DNA of 64,000 nt from Scybalomonas sp905214925 (GTDB lineage: Bacteria > Bacillota > Clostridia > Lachnospirales > Lachnospiraceae): assembly GCA_905214925.1 (NCBI GenBank), contig CAJMOB010000002.1, positions 1 through 64,000 of the forward strand, read 5' to 3'. This document shows positions 17,460 to 27,400 of this stretch, piece after piece. Made by a program: the position numbers and the translations under genes. Position 1 is the stretch's first letter. Every line of letters starts with the position of its first letter. The notes under the pieces were generated by a model that saw only the letters and a list, made by a program, of their open reading frames with translations, did no database searches and had not been told where the DNA came from.

Positions 17460-18203
17460 CTATAAATCCACTTTTATATTTCTGAATTCTTCTAGTTCTT
17501 CTGGTGTACCAAGTACATGAATTGATTTTTTATCAACAACTGATATATATACTTCTCCACTTTGTTGAATTAGATAATTATAAAGAGGGGCTACATATTT
17601 CTCTCCGTTTTCTAAATTAGAATTATTAGAATAATAGTCCTTATATAGTTCCTCATACAATTGACATGTCCTAAAATAATAAGCCCCCAGTGTGCAATAA
17701 TCAGAAATTCGTTTTTTCTCACGAACTTCTATTGCTTTTCCCATAGAATCTAGTTTTACAAAACTCCAATGATCTCCTTCACCTAAAAAACAAGGTATAA
17801 ATCCATCCCCTTTTAATTCTTCAGCATTCATTTCACAGGGCTTCACATAAGTATCAATATTATAAATCAATAATGAATTTTCTGAATTCCATACTTTATT
17901 TGCAAGTAAAGCTGTTGTAGCCTGTCCATCTGTTAAATAATCAATTTCTATGATATGGTAATGTTGAATCTTTAATTTTTTGCATTGTTTTCTTATGAAT
18001 TCTTTTGCATTATATCCTTCTCTGACAATAAAAATATACTGATTAACAATAGAATCATATCCTCTTAAACTAATTAGGGACCATTCAAAAAGAGTTTTCC
18101 CATGTACTTCAATCTGATATTTAGGAATAGTATATCCAACTTTTTCAAAGCGACTTCCTAATCCACCCATAGTAATTACAATATCCATTTTTTTATTTGC
18201 CAT
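17460..18203 (-). CDS. sugar/alcohol-phosphate nucleotidyltransferase
   Basis: A 247-residue nucleotidyltransferase of the GT-A-like superfamily. The nucleotide loop GGLGSRF and the following PKYQIEV are at the N-terminus (about 13-35), and NIDTYV near 105 supplies the metal aspartate. It activates a phosphorylated small molecule with NTP to give an NDP-linked donor. It is the last gene of the polysaccharide operon, directly after a HAD phosphatase and an APH/choline-kinase-like protein, so the three probably make one activated substituent. The substrate (sugar, polyol or choline-like alcohol) cannot be read from sequence. Confidence 0.85.
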   Translation of the reverse strand: MANKKMDIVITMGGLGSRFEKVGYTIPKYQIEVHGKTLFEWSLISLRGYDSIVNQYIFIVREGYNAKEFIRKQCKKLKIQHYHIIEIDYLTDGQATTALLANKVWNSENSLLIYNIDTYVKPCEMNAEELKGDGFIPCFLGEGDHWSFVKLDSMGKAIEVREKKRISDYCTLGAYYFRTCQLYEELYKDYYSNNSNLENGEKYVAPLYNYLIQQSGEVYISVVDKKSIHVLGTPEELEEFRNIKVDL

Positions 18204-18215
18204 AGTAACTTCACC

Positions 18216-18602
18216 TCAATTATTATTTGGTTTTGAATTATCACAAATTTTTTTTAACTCTTCAGGAGAATATTTTAAAAATTCATTTGGACGCACAGCT
18301 CGATCATCCACATAAAAACCTTCATGCCCAGGCCATGGTTTTCCATAAATAATTTCATCATATGGAATATTCCATTTATCCAGCCAGTTTAATAAAACTT
18401 TTGCAGTATGCACATTAATCAATCCAATATTTCCTTGATAACTATTCATATTTCTTGAAGTAAAAAGTACAATTTTGGCCCCATTCGCTTTATAATAGCG
18501 TATCTTTTCAAGCATTTCAGTATATGGAACTAGCTCTTCATATGTTTCATTTTTTTGTTTGATAGGACAAATAGTTCCATCAATATCTAATACAAAAGTC
18601 AT
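18216..18602 (-). CDS. HAD-family phosphatase, polysaccharide-associated
   Basis: A 128-residue HAD hydrolase. Motif I is FVLDIDGTICP at the very N-terminus, motif II VLFTSRN, and the late acidic motif YVDDRAVRP. There is no cap domain. The start is the ATG at 18602, which overlaps the stop of the upstream gene as ATGA; an earlier ATG four codons upstream is inside that gene. Together with its neighbours it likely acts in making an activated donor. The short C-terminus ends in asparagine-rich sequence. Confidence 0.82.
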   Translation of the reverse strand: MTFVLDIDGTICPIKQKNETYEELVPYTEMLEKIRYYKANGAKIVLFTSRNMNSYQGNIGLINVHTAKVLLNWLDKWNIPYDEIIYGKPWPGHEGFYVDDRAVRPNEFLKYSPEELKKICDNSKPNNN

Positions 18603-20077
18603 TTTTTCAAACATTCTTCTATCTCCTCCAATATTTCAATTGCATTTAATATAAACCCAAAAACTTTTTGCGGATTATCAATATGAAGTGGTAACATAGA
18701 AAGAAAAAGAGAAACCTCATAAATTCTGACAGCTAAATAATTAAATCCATTTTGGGATACATATTTTTGAAAAACCTTTTTATACTCTGTATTATCGAAC
18801 TCAATATCTAATGAAAATTTTAAGTCATTATTTAAAGTAATATGATGTAACCCATTATTGAAGAAATCATATCTACCACAAATAGAATGCGATAGCTTTG
18901 CAATATCATAATAGGGATTTGTCCATAAATCATTTTTCTCTAATGCCCCTTTAGGATCAATCAGTTTTAAAAGATTTGCTTCTTTATTGAATAGCATATT
19001 AGAAAAACATAAATCTCCATGTCCTATAACACTATATAAATCTCTCTTCAAGTCTTTATGTATTATATCATAAAGGGATTTATATTTCTCTACAACTTCA
19101 TCTAAATTGGAATAATTTGTTCCACTTTTTATAAATTCTGCAAAGATGCTATACTCTTTACAATTTTTCAATTGAAGAATTCGTTGCTCTAACTTTTTCA
19201 AATATAATGAATTTTCTATTTCTAAATATTTTTCATTTGTTATTTCCTTTTTCTTTCTTGTTACAATAAAGTAAAATACCTTTTCAAGAAGTTTATTTAA
19301 TTCATCTAAATCAATAGCGCCATGCACCCATCGAATTGCTAAATCAGTCATATGATATCTTTCCATATCATATGAAGAGGTATCCTCAAATTCCTGATAA
19401 TTATATGGCATAACAAACCATTTTTTCATTTCATCTGGTAACAAATGATAAAACATATATTCTGCTTTAATTTTCCTCTTATCCTTTGAAGACTTTGTTA
19501 CAACAAATTCATCTCCTTTTAAAGAATTGAAAAAACGAGCATCAAATCCTCCAGAAATATACTGAAGAAAATTTTCATGAATTGCTATATCAAAAAACGC
19601 ATATGTAACAATATTTATAAATTTTTTATCTAAGTTATTATTAAAATAGATATCTAAATTATTCAATAAATTCCCATAGGATAACAAAAGTTCTATATAT
19701 TCTCTAATAGAATTCATCATAATTAAAACAGGAACTCCCGTATCAGAAATAAAAACATAGTTTTCTTCAATATATTCTAATTTCTTTATTAAAATTTTCA
19801 TTTCATTTTCATCAGAAATAACAAAATTAGAAAAAAGATGGAGAATATATGTATCATTCCCATAAGTTTTTATTTTATTAGCAATCGCCTCTATCTGCCA
19901 TTCATAATCTAATTCTATTACTTCATTAATTTCTTCTTGTTTTTGTATAAATTGATAAAATTTATCTTTTATACTTTTTCTTTTTAGAATCACTTCTCCA
20001 AAAGATTTATTACCTATAATATTCTTTATAAATATATTTGGTTGAAAATGATTATCATAAATACAAATTAACTTCAT
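18599..20077 (-). CDS. APH/choline-kinase-like phosphotransferase, capsule-associated
   Basis: A 492-residue protein. The C-terminal half is a kinase of the aminoglycoside phosphotransferase/choline kinase fold, with the catalytic loop IGHGDLCFSN at about 352-360 and the metal motif LIDPKG at about 372-377. The N-terminal 140 residues (DTYILHLFSNFVI, YVFISDTGVPVLIM) form a separate alpha/beta domain, possibly a degenerate nucleotidyltransferase, which I cannot name. It overlaps the upstream gene by ATGA and the downstream HAD gene likewise, showing tight translational coupling. Phosphorylation of a small hydroxyl compound ahead of nucleotide activation is inferred. Confidence 0.75.
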   Translation of the reverse strand: MKLICIYDNHFQPNIFIKNIIGNKSFGEVILKRKSIKDKFYQFIQKQEEINEVIELDYEWQIEAIANKIKTYGNDTYILHLFSNFVISDENEMKILIKKLEYIEENYVFISDTGVPVLIMMNSIREYIELLLSYGNLLNNLDIYFNNNLDKKFINIVTYAFFDIAIHENFLQYISGGFDARFFNSLKGDEFVVTKSSKDKRKIKAEYMFYHLLPDEMKKWFVMPYNYQEFEDTSSYDMERYHMTDLAIRWVHGAIDLDELNKLLEKVFYFIVTRKKKEITNEKYLEIENSLYLKKLEQRILQLKNCKEYSIFAEFIKSGTNYSNLDEVVEKYKSLYDIIHKDLKRDLYSVIGHGDLCFSNMLFNKEANLLKLIDPKGALEKNDLWTNPYYDIAKLSHSICGRYDFFNNGLHHITLNNDLKFSLDIEFDNTEYKKVFQKYVSQNGFNYLAVRIYEVSLFLSMLPLHIDNPQKVFGFILNAIEILEEIEECLKK

Positions 20078-20928
20078 TTTTTTCTCCTATAGACCATACC
20101 ATATACAACCATAAACCCTAACATTAATAAAAGCGCTCCTAAACTAGTATATAGATTTGTATATTTTGTATGATAGCCATAAAATACAGCGTTAATATAC
20201 TCTATAAAATCTTTTCCAGTAAAAATTTCTTGAATAGAAATTGCTAGAATAGTTAATGCTCCATATTCTAATAGCCATGTGAATACAGAAATCAATAATA
20301 TAAGTAGCGTTCTTTTTTTTACTAAACTTTGTATATTAGAATACCAACTTTTCAATCTCTTCATACTAGAAAGAACATGAATCCCGCGTTGTGTATGAGT
20401 ATTCATAATTAAATAACGATTTAAATATTGATAACTAGCAGGAAAAATCAAATAAATAAATGTAATGGATAATAAAAAACATATCATTAATATTAGTAAA
20501 GCTGTAACTTCTATCTTACCAATAATCGTAAAAACTATTAATAGGAATAATAATGGAATAGTATCAAAGTACCTATCAATTAATACTAAAAAAATACTTA
20601 ATTTATAATTACTTAATTCAATTCCATAACAATAAATTCTAAAAACTTCTCCAATTTTAAATGGAAGAGCTATATTTACAAGAGTCGTTTTTAAGTATAC
20701 TTTTATAAATGTTATAATAGGAATACGATATTCTAGCATAATAATATATAATCGTATTCCCTTAAAAATATAAGCCAAAAAAATACATATGAATACAGCA
20801 GGTAATAAAAAGAGAAAACGCTGAATAAAAATCTGTTGTACCATAGAATTCCAAACTATTTTATACAAGAAAGCAAGAGTTAGTAATATTATAATTAAAT
20901 TGATTATGTAATACTTGTAATTTTTCAT
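20074..20928 (-). CDS. LPG-synthase-TM/AglD-type flippase-like membrane protein
   Basis: A 284-residue polytopic protein with about seven membrane segments and the signatures of the lysylphosphatidylglycerol synthase membrane domain family: PFKIGEVFR near 92-100 and IDRYFDT near 117. It lacks any transferase domain. In cell-surface loci such proteins are thought to move or hold lipid-linked intermediates. It overlaps the kinase gene by four bases (ATGA) and follows the GT2 gene by 13 bases. The function here is inferred from family and context. Confidence 0.8.
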   Translation of the reverse strand: MKNYKYYIINLIIILLTLAFLYKIVWNSMVQQIFIQRFLFLLPAVFICIFLAYIFKGIRLYIIMLEYRIPIITFIKVYLKTTLVNIALPFKIGEVFRIYCYGIELSNYKLSIFLVLIDRYFDTIPLLFLLIVFTIIGKIEVTALLILMICFLLSITFIYLIFPASYQYLNRYLIMNTHTQRGIHVLSSMKRLKSWYSNIQSLVKKRTLLILLISVFTWLLEYGALTILAISIQEIFTGKDFIEYINAVFYGYHTKYTNLYTSLGALLLMLGFMVVYGMVYRRKK

Positions 20929-20941
20929 AATAATAAATCCA

Positions 20942-21652
20942 TTATTTATTCTGTAGTGATTGTTGAAGAGTTTTACTATATGTTATCACTGATTTGGCTA
21001 GTTTGATTCTAGACGCTATTCCTGTATTCCAAGAAGATATTCCAGCAACTCTACGGTGCTGTTGAATTGGAAACCGCCGTATTTGTAACTGTTGTTTTTT
21101 AGCCATAACATACACAAAAAGATCTAATGAAAAATCTTTTGGTGCTTTAGTCCATGTTTCATAAAAAGAACGCGAGAACATAGTTGGTTGTGCATTAATA
21201 TCCCAAAGCTTAGTTTTAAATACAAGTGATTCAAAACAACTCATTCCTGTTGTAAATATTGTATCTAACATAGGACGATTTCTTCTAGTACCTCTTTGGA
21301 AAACATCGGTGGGATAATTATAATGTTTTAAATAAGCAATACATTTACAAATTTCAGATGGTGAAGTCTGTAAATCTGCATGCATCCATCCCAGATAATC
21401 TCCTGTTGCTTCTTTTAATCCTGATAAAATTCCAAAACCATAACCTTGATTTTTTTCTACAGTTACAACTTTTACAAATTGATTTACCTTAGAAACTTCA
21501 TCTAACACCTTTGCACTATTATCTATAGAACCATTATTTACAAGCACTAACTCTATAGGATAATGCTTTTCAACTATTTTTTTAAATTCGTTAACAAGAT
21601 TTTCTATATTTTTTTCCTCATTATAGCAAGGAATAATAATGGAAAATAGCAT
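20942..21652 (-). CDS. GT2 polyprenyl-phosphate glycosyltransferase, GtrB/DPM1-like
   Basis: A 236-residue soluble-type family 2 transferase. The donor-binding strand FSIIIPCYNEEKNI is at the start and the metal motif is HADLQ in GWMHADLQTSP, matching dolichol/undecaprenyl-phosphate sugar synthases. GYGFGILSGL is also characteristic. The start is the ATG at 21652; the apparent TTG start at 21667 is part of the ribosome binding site TTGGAGG. With the GtrA gene and the GT-C gene upstream it makes a three-part set for adding side-chain sugars outside the membrane. It lacks the C-terminal membrane helices of full GtrB. Confidence 0.87.
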   Translation of the reverse strand: MLFSIIIPCYNEEKNIENLVNEFKKIVEKHYPIELVLVNNGSIDNSAKVLDEVSKVNQFVKVVTVEKNQGYGFGILSGLKEATGDYLGWMHADLQTSPSEICKCIAYLKHYNYPTDVFQRGTRRNRPMLDTIFTTGMSCFESLVFKTKLWDINAQPTMFSRSFYETWTKAPKDFSLDLFVYVMAKKQQLQIRRFPIQQHRRVAGISSWNTGIASRIKLAKSVITYSKTLQQSLQNK

Positions 21653-21708
21653 ATAAAATACCTCCAATTCTTTTTAATATATCCTAATTACAAAAAATAA
21701 AATATTTT

Positions 21709-22077
21709 TTATTTAGAAGGAAATACATAATTCTTTTGTAAAATAAAATTAATTATCATTGCTAAAAAAGTAGCTCCCACAAAAGATATAATTTTATTAT
21801 GTGATAAAATATATAGACCATAATTTACAGTAGTATTAACTAATAAATTTATTAATTGGCAAAGAATAAATCTAGAAATACTTCTTTTAATATTAATATT
21901 TGTATTATTAAAACTCCAAAAACGATTTATAAAAAACGAAAGAGTCATTGCGATAAATATAGAAATCGATTTTGATATATATATTGGTATATATATTGAT
22001 AATAACATATATAAAATAAAATCAACACCAGTAGTAAAACTACCAGAAATAATAAATCGTAATAAATTATTTCTCAT
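21709..22077 (-). CDS. GtrA family flippase-like protein
   Basis: A 122-residue protein with four membrane helices and the GtrA hallmark FFINRFWSFNN in the middle and KNYVF at the end. GtrA proteins are believed to flip undecaprenyl-phosphate-linked sugars. It overlaps the upstream GT-C gene by one base (TAATG), and the GtrB-like gene follows 57 bases later. Confidence 0.9.
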   Translation of the reverse strand: MRNNLLRFIISGSFTTGVDFILYMLLSIYIPIYISKSISIFIAMTLSFFINRFWSFNNTNINIKRSISRFILCQLINLLVNTTVNYGLYILSHNKIISFVGATFLAMIINFILQKNYVFPSK

Positions 22078-24350
22078 TAAATACCTCCATTATTTATATC
22101 AACTGCTTGAGCAAATGTCATAAAACTAGATATATAAGCTACTTGGTCATTATCATAAGTAAATGAAATATATTTTATATTTGATAAAGGAGTTGAAAAA
22201 TAAAACCCTATATAATTTTTATTATCACTATTTATTTGTGGTATTCTTTTTATCAATTTCTTATTTTTATCGTATAATTTTATATAATATTTGTTTGATG
22301 ACAATTGATTTGTGCTATCCTCTTTTTTTACATAAATAAAAAATATATTCTCCATAGAATCTTCTAATGTCACTTCATTTTTCATTTCAGTTAATTCTAA
22401 CGTTGAAGCCACTGAATTAGATTGAATAGCCCAATTTAATGGAGAAATAGGAATATAATAATAATTATTATCCAATTGCTTATAATAATAATTCCATTCA
22501 CCAGTATCATCAGTTATATTGGTAAAATATGTTGCTGACCAATAACTTTGAAATGAACATATAAAAAATAATGATATATATAATAATACATATATATTAC
22601 GTTTAAAAAATACAAGGTTTTTAACATAATATTCTATATAAAATTTAAAAAATACAATTAAGATTACAATAATTGGAACATAAGAGAAAAAATATGTTCT
22701 ATTCATTGGTAATTGAATAACCTTATTCCAATTAATACCTTGTTCACCAGTAGAAAAAACATCTGTTAATAAAACTAGCCCAGACTGAGAAAATGATAAG
22801 CACACAAGTAACAATATTCCAGAAAATAATTTAATATATTTCTTCTTAATATATATATAATAAAAACAAAAAATAATACTAAACAGAATCAACGCTAAAA
22901 CAAATATGTTATATAGAATAAAATTATTATTTTGTATCTTTGGAAATAAGGTATTCCATATCTGTACTTGATAGTAAAAAAGTCCATTTATTAGCTCAAA
23001 TAAAGAAGGTATTTTTATAGTACCTGCTCCTGAAATATTATTTTTATATCTAAGAATTTCAGAAACCATTCCTTGTATTAAAGCAAAAATCATAATAATT
23101 ATAGTACAATATTTTGCTTTTTTCGAAATATATTTGTATAAAAGTATTAATAATAAAAATCCTGTTGGTATCAATATTACAAACGACATTTTTGATAAAA
23201 CGCAAAGAATAGAGATACACATAAATATCATAGTTTGCCTTCTAGACAGTGGCATATTTCCTATTAATGCAATAAAAAATACGATAATTGGAATTATTCC
23301 CCAATATCCCATTTGAAGTGGTACAGCAGAAGTCTCTCCATCTACTAAACAAGTAAAAAGTAATATAGAAATTATAATACTTTCTATAGAAGATATATAT
23401 TTCTTTAAAACTCCACTTGAAATAGTAGCAACCATTGCTGACATAATTAATGTTGATATTATATTCATCATTAAAGGCGCATAATGTAAACCTGGTAATA
23501 TATGTACTACAAAAAAGGATACTATTCGTCCTAAAAAATTTAAATATAATCCTGCTTCTAGAGAAAATAAATTTTCAAAAAATCCCTTTTCAGAAGCCCA
23601 AGGAATATAATTTATGCCTACTTCAGCCCATGCATTATTATTTAATGTAAATGTTGGATATCTCATACAAATAATTAAAAATAATATAAATGTAGTAAGT
23701 AAATAAATAATGCCATTTCTTTCTTTTGTACTTAATTCTATAGATAACAGAATAATACACAATAATAACAGAAATAAAAGGATCACATTATAAATAATTG
23801 AAATACTAGTATCATCATAAAAAGTATACGTTACATACAGAGGTCCTGACAAGGTCTCTGAATTCATTGATGCAGCAGGAATCTCATATATATTCTGAGT
23901 GGATGTAACTATATATATAGATGAACCAATTTCAGTATCATCTGTAGTAATTGATAATGTAGCATTACCAGTGGTAAATTGATCCAATTCTAATTCTGGA
24001 GAAATATAGGACCAATCTTCAAATTTACTAATATCCATAGTATATGAGCTTACAATTTCTTTTTGTTGAAGAGATATTGTAATATGACCTTTATTTTCCC
24101 GCTCACTTCCTCCAGTTGCTACTAAAAACCCTATATTATCTATTTTATTTTTTACTGTAATTTCTTGAGAGACTATATCTCCAGACTTAATTTCAATAGC
24201 ACTCTCAAACCCACGAGGAATAGAATATGTTTTATTATTCTCATTATATCCAGTAACAAAAACTGAAAATAATGGATATAAAATAACTAGTATTAACAAA
24301 AATATATATTTAAAAAAACTTTTCTCATTTAAGTTAGATATATATAACAT
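22077..24350 (-). CDS. large polytopic GT-C-type glycosyltransferase, predicted
   Basis: A 757-residue membrane protein. One N-terminal helix is followed by an exported beta domain of about 120 residues (35-160), then a run of about ten or more membrane helices (about 170-600) and an exported C-terminal domain. This is the layout of GT-C enzymes that use polyprenyl-phosphate sugars on the outer face, though the usual acidic motif in the first loop is not obvious to me. It neighbours GtrA and GtrB-like genes. The exported beta domain resembles in style the one in the Wzm-like protein at 29068. The coding sequence is among the most AT-rich in the window. Confidence 0.65.
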   Translation of the reverse strand: MLYISNLNEKSFFKYIFLLILVILYPLFSVFVTGYNENNKTYSIPRGFESAIEIKSGDIVSQEITVKNKIDNIGFLVATGGSERENKGHITISLQQKEIVSSYTMDISKFEDWSYISPELELDQFTTGNATLSITTDDTEIGSSIYIVTSTQNIYEIPAASMNSETLSGPLYVTYTFYDDTSISIIYNVILLFLLLLCIILLSIELSTKERNGIIYLLTTFILFLIICMRYPTFTLNNNAWAEVGINYIPWASEKGFFENLFSLEAGLYLNFLGRIVSFFVVHILPGLHYAPLMMNIISTLIMSAMVATISSGVLKKYISSIESIIISILLFTCLVDGETSAVPLQMGYWGIIPIIVFFIALIGNMPLSRRQTMIFMCISILCVLSKMSFVILIPTGFLLLILLYKYISKKAKYCTIIIMIFALIQGMVSEILRYKNNISGAGTIKIPSLFELINGLFYYQVQIWNTLFPKIQNNNFILYNIFVLALILFSIIFCFYYIYIKKKYIKLFSGILLLVCLSFSQSGLVLLTDVFSTGEQGINWNKVIQLPMNRTYFFSYVPIIVILIVFFKFYIEYYVKNLVFFKRNIYVLLYISLFFICSFQSYWSATYFTNITDDTGEWNYYYKQLDNNYYYIPISPLNWAIQSNSVASTLELTEMKNEVTLEDSMENIFFIYVKKEDSTNQLSSNKYYIKLYDKNKKLIKRIPQINSDNKNYIGFYFSTPLSNIKYISFTYDNDQVAYISSFMTFAQAVDINNGGI

Positions 24351-24428
24351 TAATAAATCTCCTAACTTCTTATAATAAATATAGTTCTTATAGTGCTTAT
24401 TGATTCGATAAAAAGATAGAATTATTCT

Positions 24429-27400
24429 CTATTTAAGACTAAAATGTTCATTCTCCAAAGTTAAATTTGGATTGTAATAAGGATCACCATCTTCTAACTC
24501 TTTTTTCCATCTTTTTCTAAATGCCATAATTTCTCCTTGAAAACGTTTCTGTTTCTCTTCTGTATCTTCTAACCCCCTAGATATAGATTCATAATGATAT
24601 GCCTCTGCAAATGGAGTCCATACAATTAAATATCCTGCTTTTCTAACTTTCATACATAAATCTACATCATTAAATGCAACTTTCAAATCTTCTTCATCAA
24701 ATCCTCCGATTTCTAAAAAAACCTGTTTCTTCATCATTAGACAAGCGGCAGTAACAGCAGAAAGATTTTGTTGAATATTACATCTTCCAAAATATCCATT
24801 AGAATTTCTAGGAAAATTTCTATGTGCATGTCCGGCTAATCCGCACATCCCTATGATAACACCAGCGTGTTGAATTGTATCATTTGGATAATATAATTTA
24901 GCACCAACAGCACCAATATCATTTCTTTGAGAAAACATAAGCATTTCTTCTATCCAATTTGAGGAAATGATTTCTATGTCATTATTTAAGAAAATAATAT
25001 GTTCTCCATTAGTGAACTGAATACCATAGTTATTAATTGCAGAATAGTTAAATTCATTTTTCGGAGGATTATATGTGATTATCTTTATATTTGAATATTG
25101 TTCTAATTGTTCATAATATTTAAATAGCTCAGGCTCGGTACTAGAATTCTCTACTACAATAATCTCATAATTCGTATATGTTGTTTTTTGTATAATGGAT
25201 GAAATACATCTTTCTAAATCTACTTTATGATCCTTATTTGGAATTAAAATAGAAACTAAAGGATTTCCAACTATTTCATAACGAATTCGATAATAATTAG
25301 GATGGAAAGAACAGCTTTCTACTGTGCCATTTAAATGATGTCGTTTTAGATCTTCTTTTACAGCTTTAATCCCACTTTCCGCAGTATATGATTTAGCAAA
25401 AGGATCACTTGCAGTAGAATTAGGATTTACTCTCCAATGATATAAAATTTTTGGAATATGAATAATACTATTTGTATTTGAAACCAAACGCAAAATCATA
25501 TCATGATCCTGAGAACCATCGAACTCTTTTCTAAATAATCCAGTTTTCTGTAATAATTCTTTTTTAAATACTGAAAAATGACAAATATAATTATTAGTAC
25601 GTAATGTATCAATCGCAAAATCAGATTTAAAATGTGGATCAAAATAATATTTGCCATCTTCTGAAACTTTATCTTCATCACAATAGATAAAATCAGCATC
25701 TTTTTCACAAATTACTTTCATATATTCATATAATGCAGAAGGATGTAATAAATCATCGTGATCAAATAATGCAATATATTCTCCAGTCGCCATTTCTAAT
25801 GCAGCATTCGTATTTTCAGAAATACCCAAGTTTTTTTCTAGTTTTTTATATAGAACTCTAGAGTCTTTTTTCTGAATTTTTTTTACTTCTTTTTTCACAT
25901 AATCATGTTCTTCATCACTCCCATCTGCTAAACATAGTTCCCAATTTGAATATGTTTGCTCTAGACAAGACTCGATCATTTCTAATAAAAATATCTTTGG
26001 AGTGTTATAAAGTGGTACTATAATACTAAATTTAATATTTTTACTAAACTTAGTATTCTCCTGAATAATACGTTCATCATTAGATAAATGCTCTACTTTA
26101 TAAGGTGTTTTTCTCATAAAGTTTCTTACCTTAGTAACTGTATATCGAAAACCATTATTTTTTAAATTCCAAATTACTTTCCAACCATACTCTAAAGTTC
26201 TGTGAGTATCTTTTTGTTTTTTTAGAAAAAGTTTAATATCTCGTATAGGTTTTGTTATTTTCCATGAAGTTGATGTCATCAAAGATTGATTATCTTGAAT
26301 CATATGCTGAAGTTGTACTTCTAAATCACTACGTTGCGCCATTGCAGTTTTATAATGTAATATATAATAGTCTAAGTCTTTTTTTAGTTTTATGTTTTCT
26401 TGAATATTATATTCATTATTATTCTTTAGATTTAAAATTATATTTTCTAGTTTCTCTATTTTATCATCTAAAAACCTATTTTTACATGATAATTCATTAA
26501 TAATATCTGTTTTTTCATGGGTTTCTTTTCTTAAAATCTCATTATTAGCAAGTAATTCTTCTGTCTTTAACCAATTTTCTTTGATACTATTGAAATTTTC
26601 ATCCAATATATCTATTAAAATATCTAAGTTATTTGAATAACAAACTTCAATTTCTCCTTTTACTTTAAACGATGTTATTTCAGGATTAATAGAGATTATA
26701 ATTTGCGGATCTATATCCAAAAATAATATATTATTTTCAATCTGCTTTCCATTTAATATTTGATACTCTAAATTCCTATCATTATTAATAAATGAAATTG
26801 TCTTTAATATACAGAATCTTCCTTCTATACAATCAAATCGGACTTTTTTTGTTTTTGGTGGTATAGATATATCAAAGTCGAATAAAGCTTTATTATTATA
26901 GCAAATATAATGATAAGTTTTCTTCTCTAATTCATTAAATCCATTCCCTGTATCAAAAAATATAGTCATGTAATGCTCTTGTGGAAATAAAAAATTATCT
27001 GAATTATAAGCCTTAGTTTCTTCTAATTCATGCTCTAAAATAGAAAGAGCATATCTATCTGGATATTCAGTAAATACATGATTAAATTCATTTTTTATTT
27101 CCTGACAAAATCTACTATCAGAACTGCTAACTAAAAAAATACGATAATTATATTTACTCTTATCATGTAAATAGATATGTTCTTTGTAAATTTCATGAAT
27201 ATTATCCAAAAATGGAACTTTCTTCATATTGTAACAATTAAATAATATTGTATTTCTAGTTAATTTTTCCCATAATAATATATCACCATGTTCAAAATAA
27301 GTATAAGCAATATTATTTTTATCTAACAAACTACAAATTTCATCCTTATTAGGAAGTCCATTCTCAATATGTTCTATTAACCAAGGATGTTCTTCTTTAT

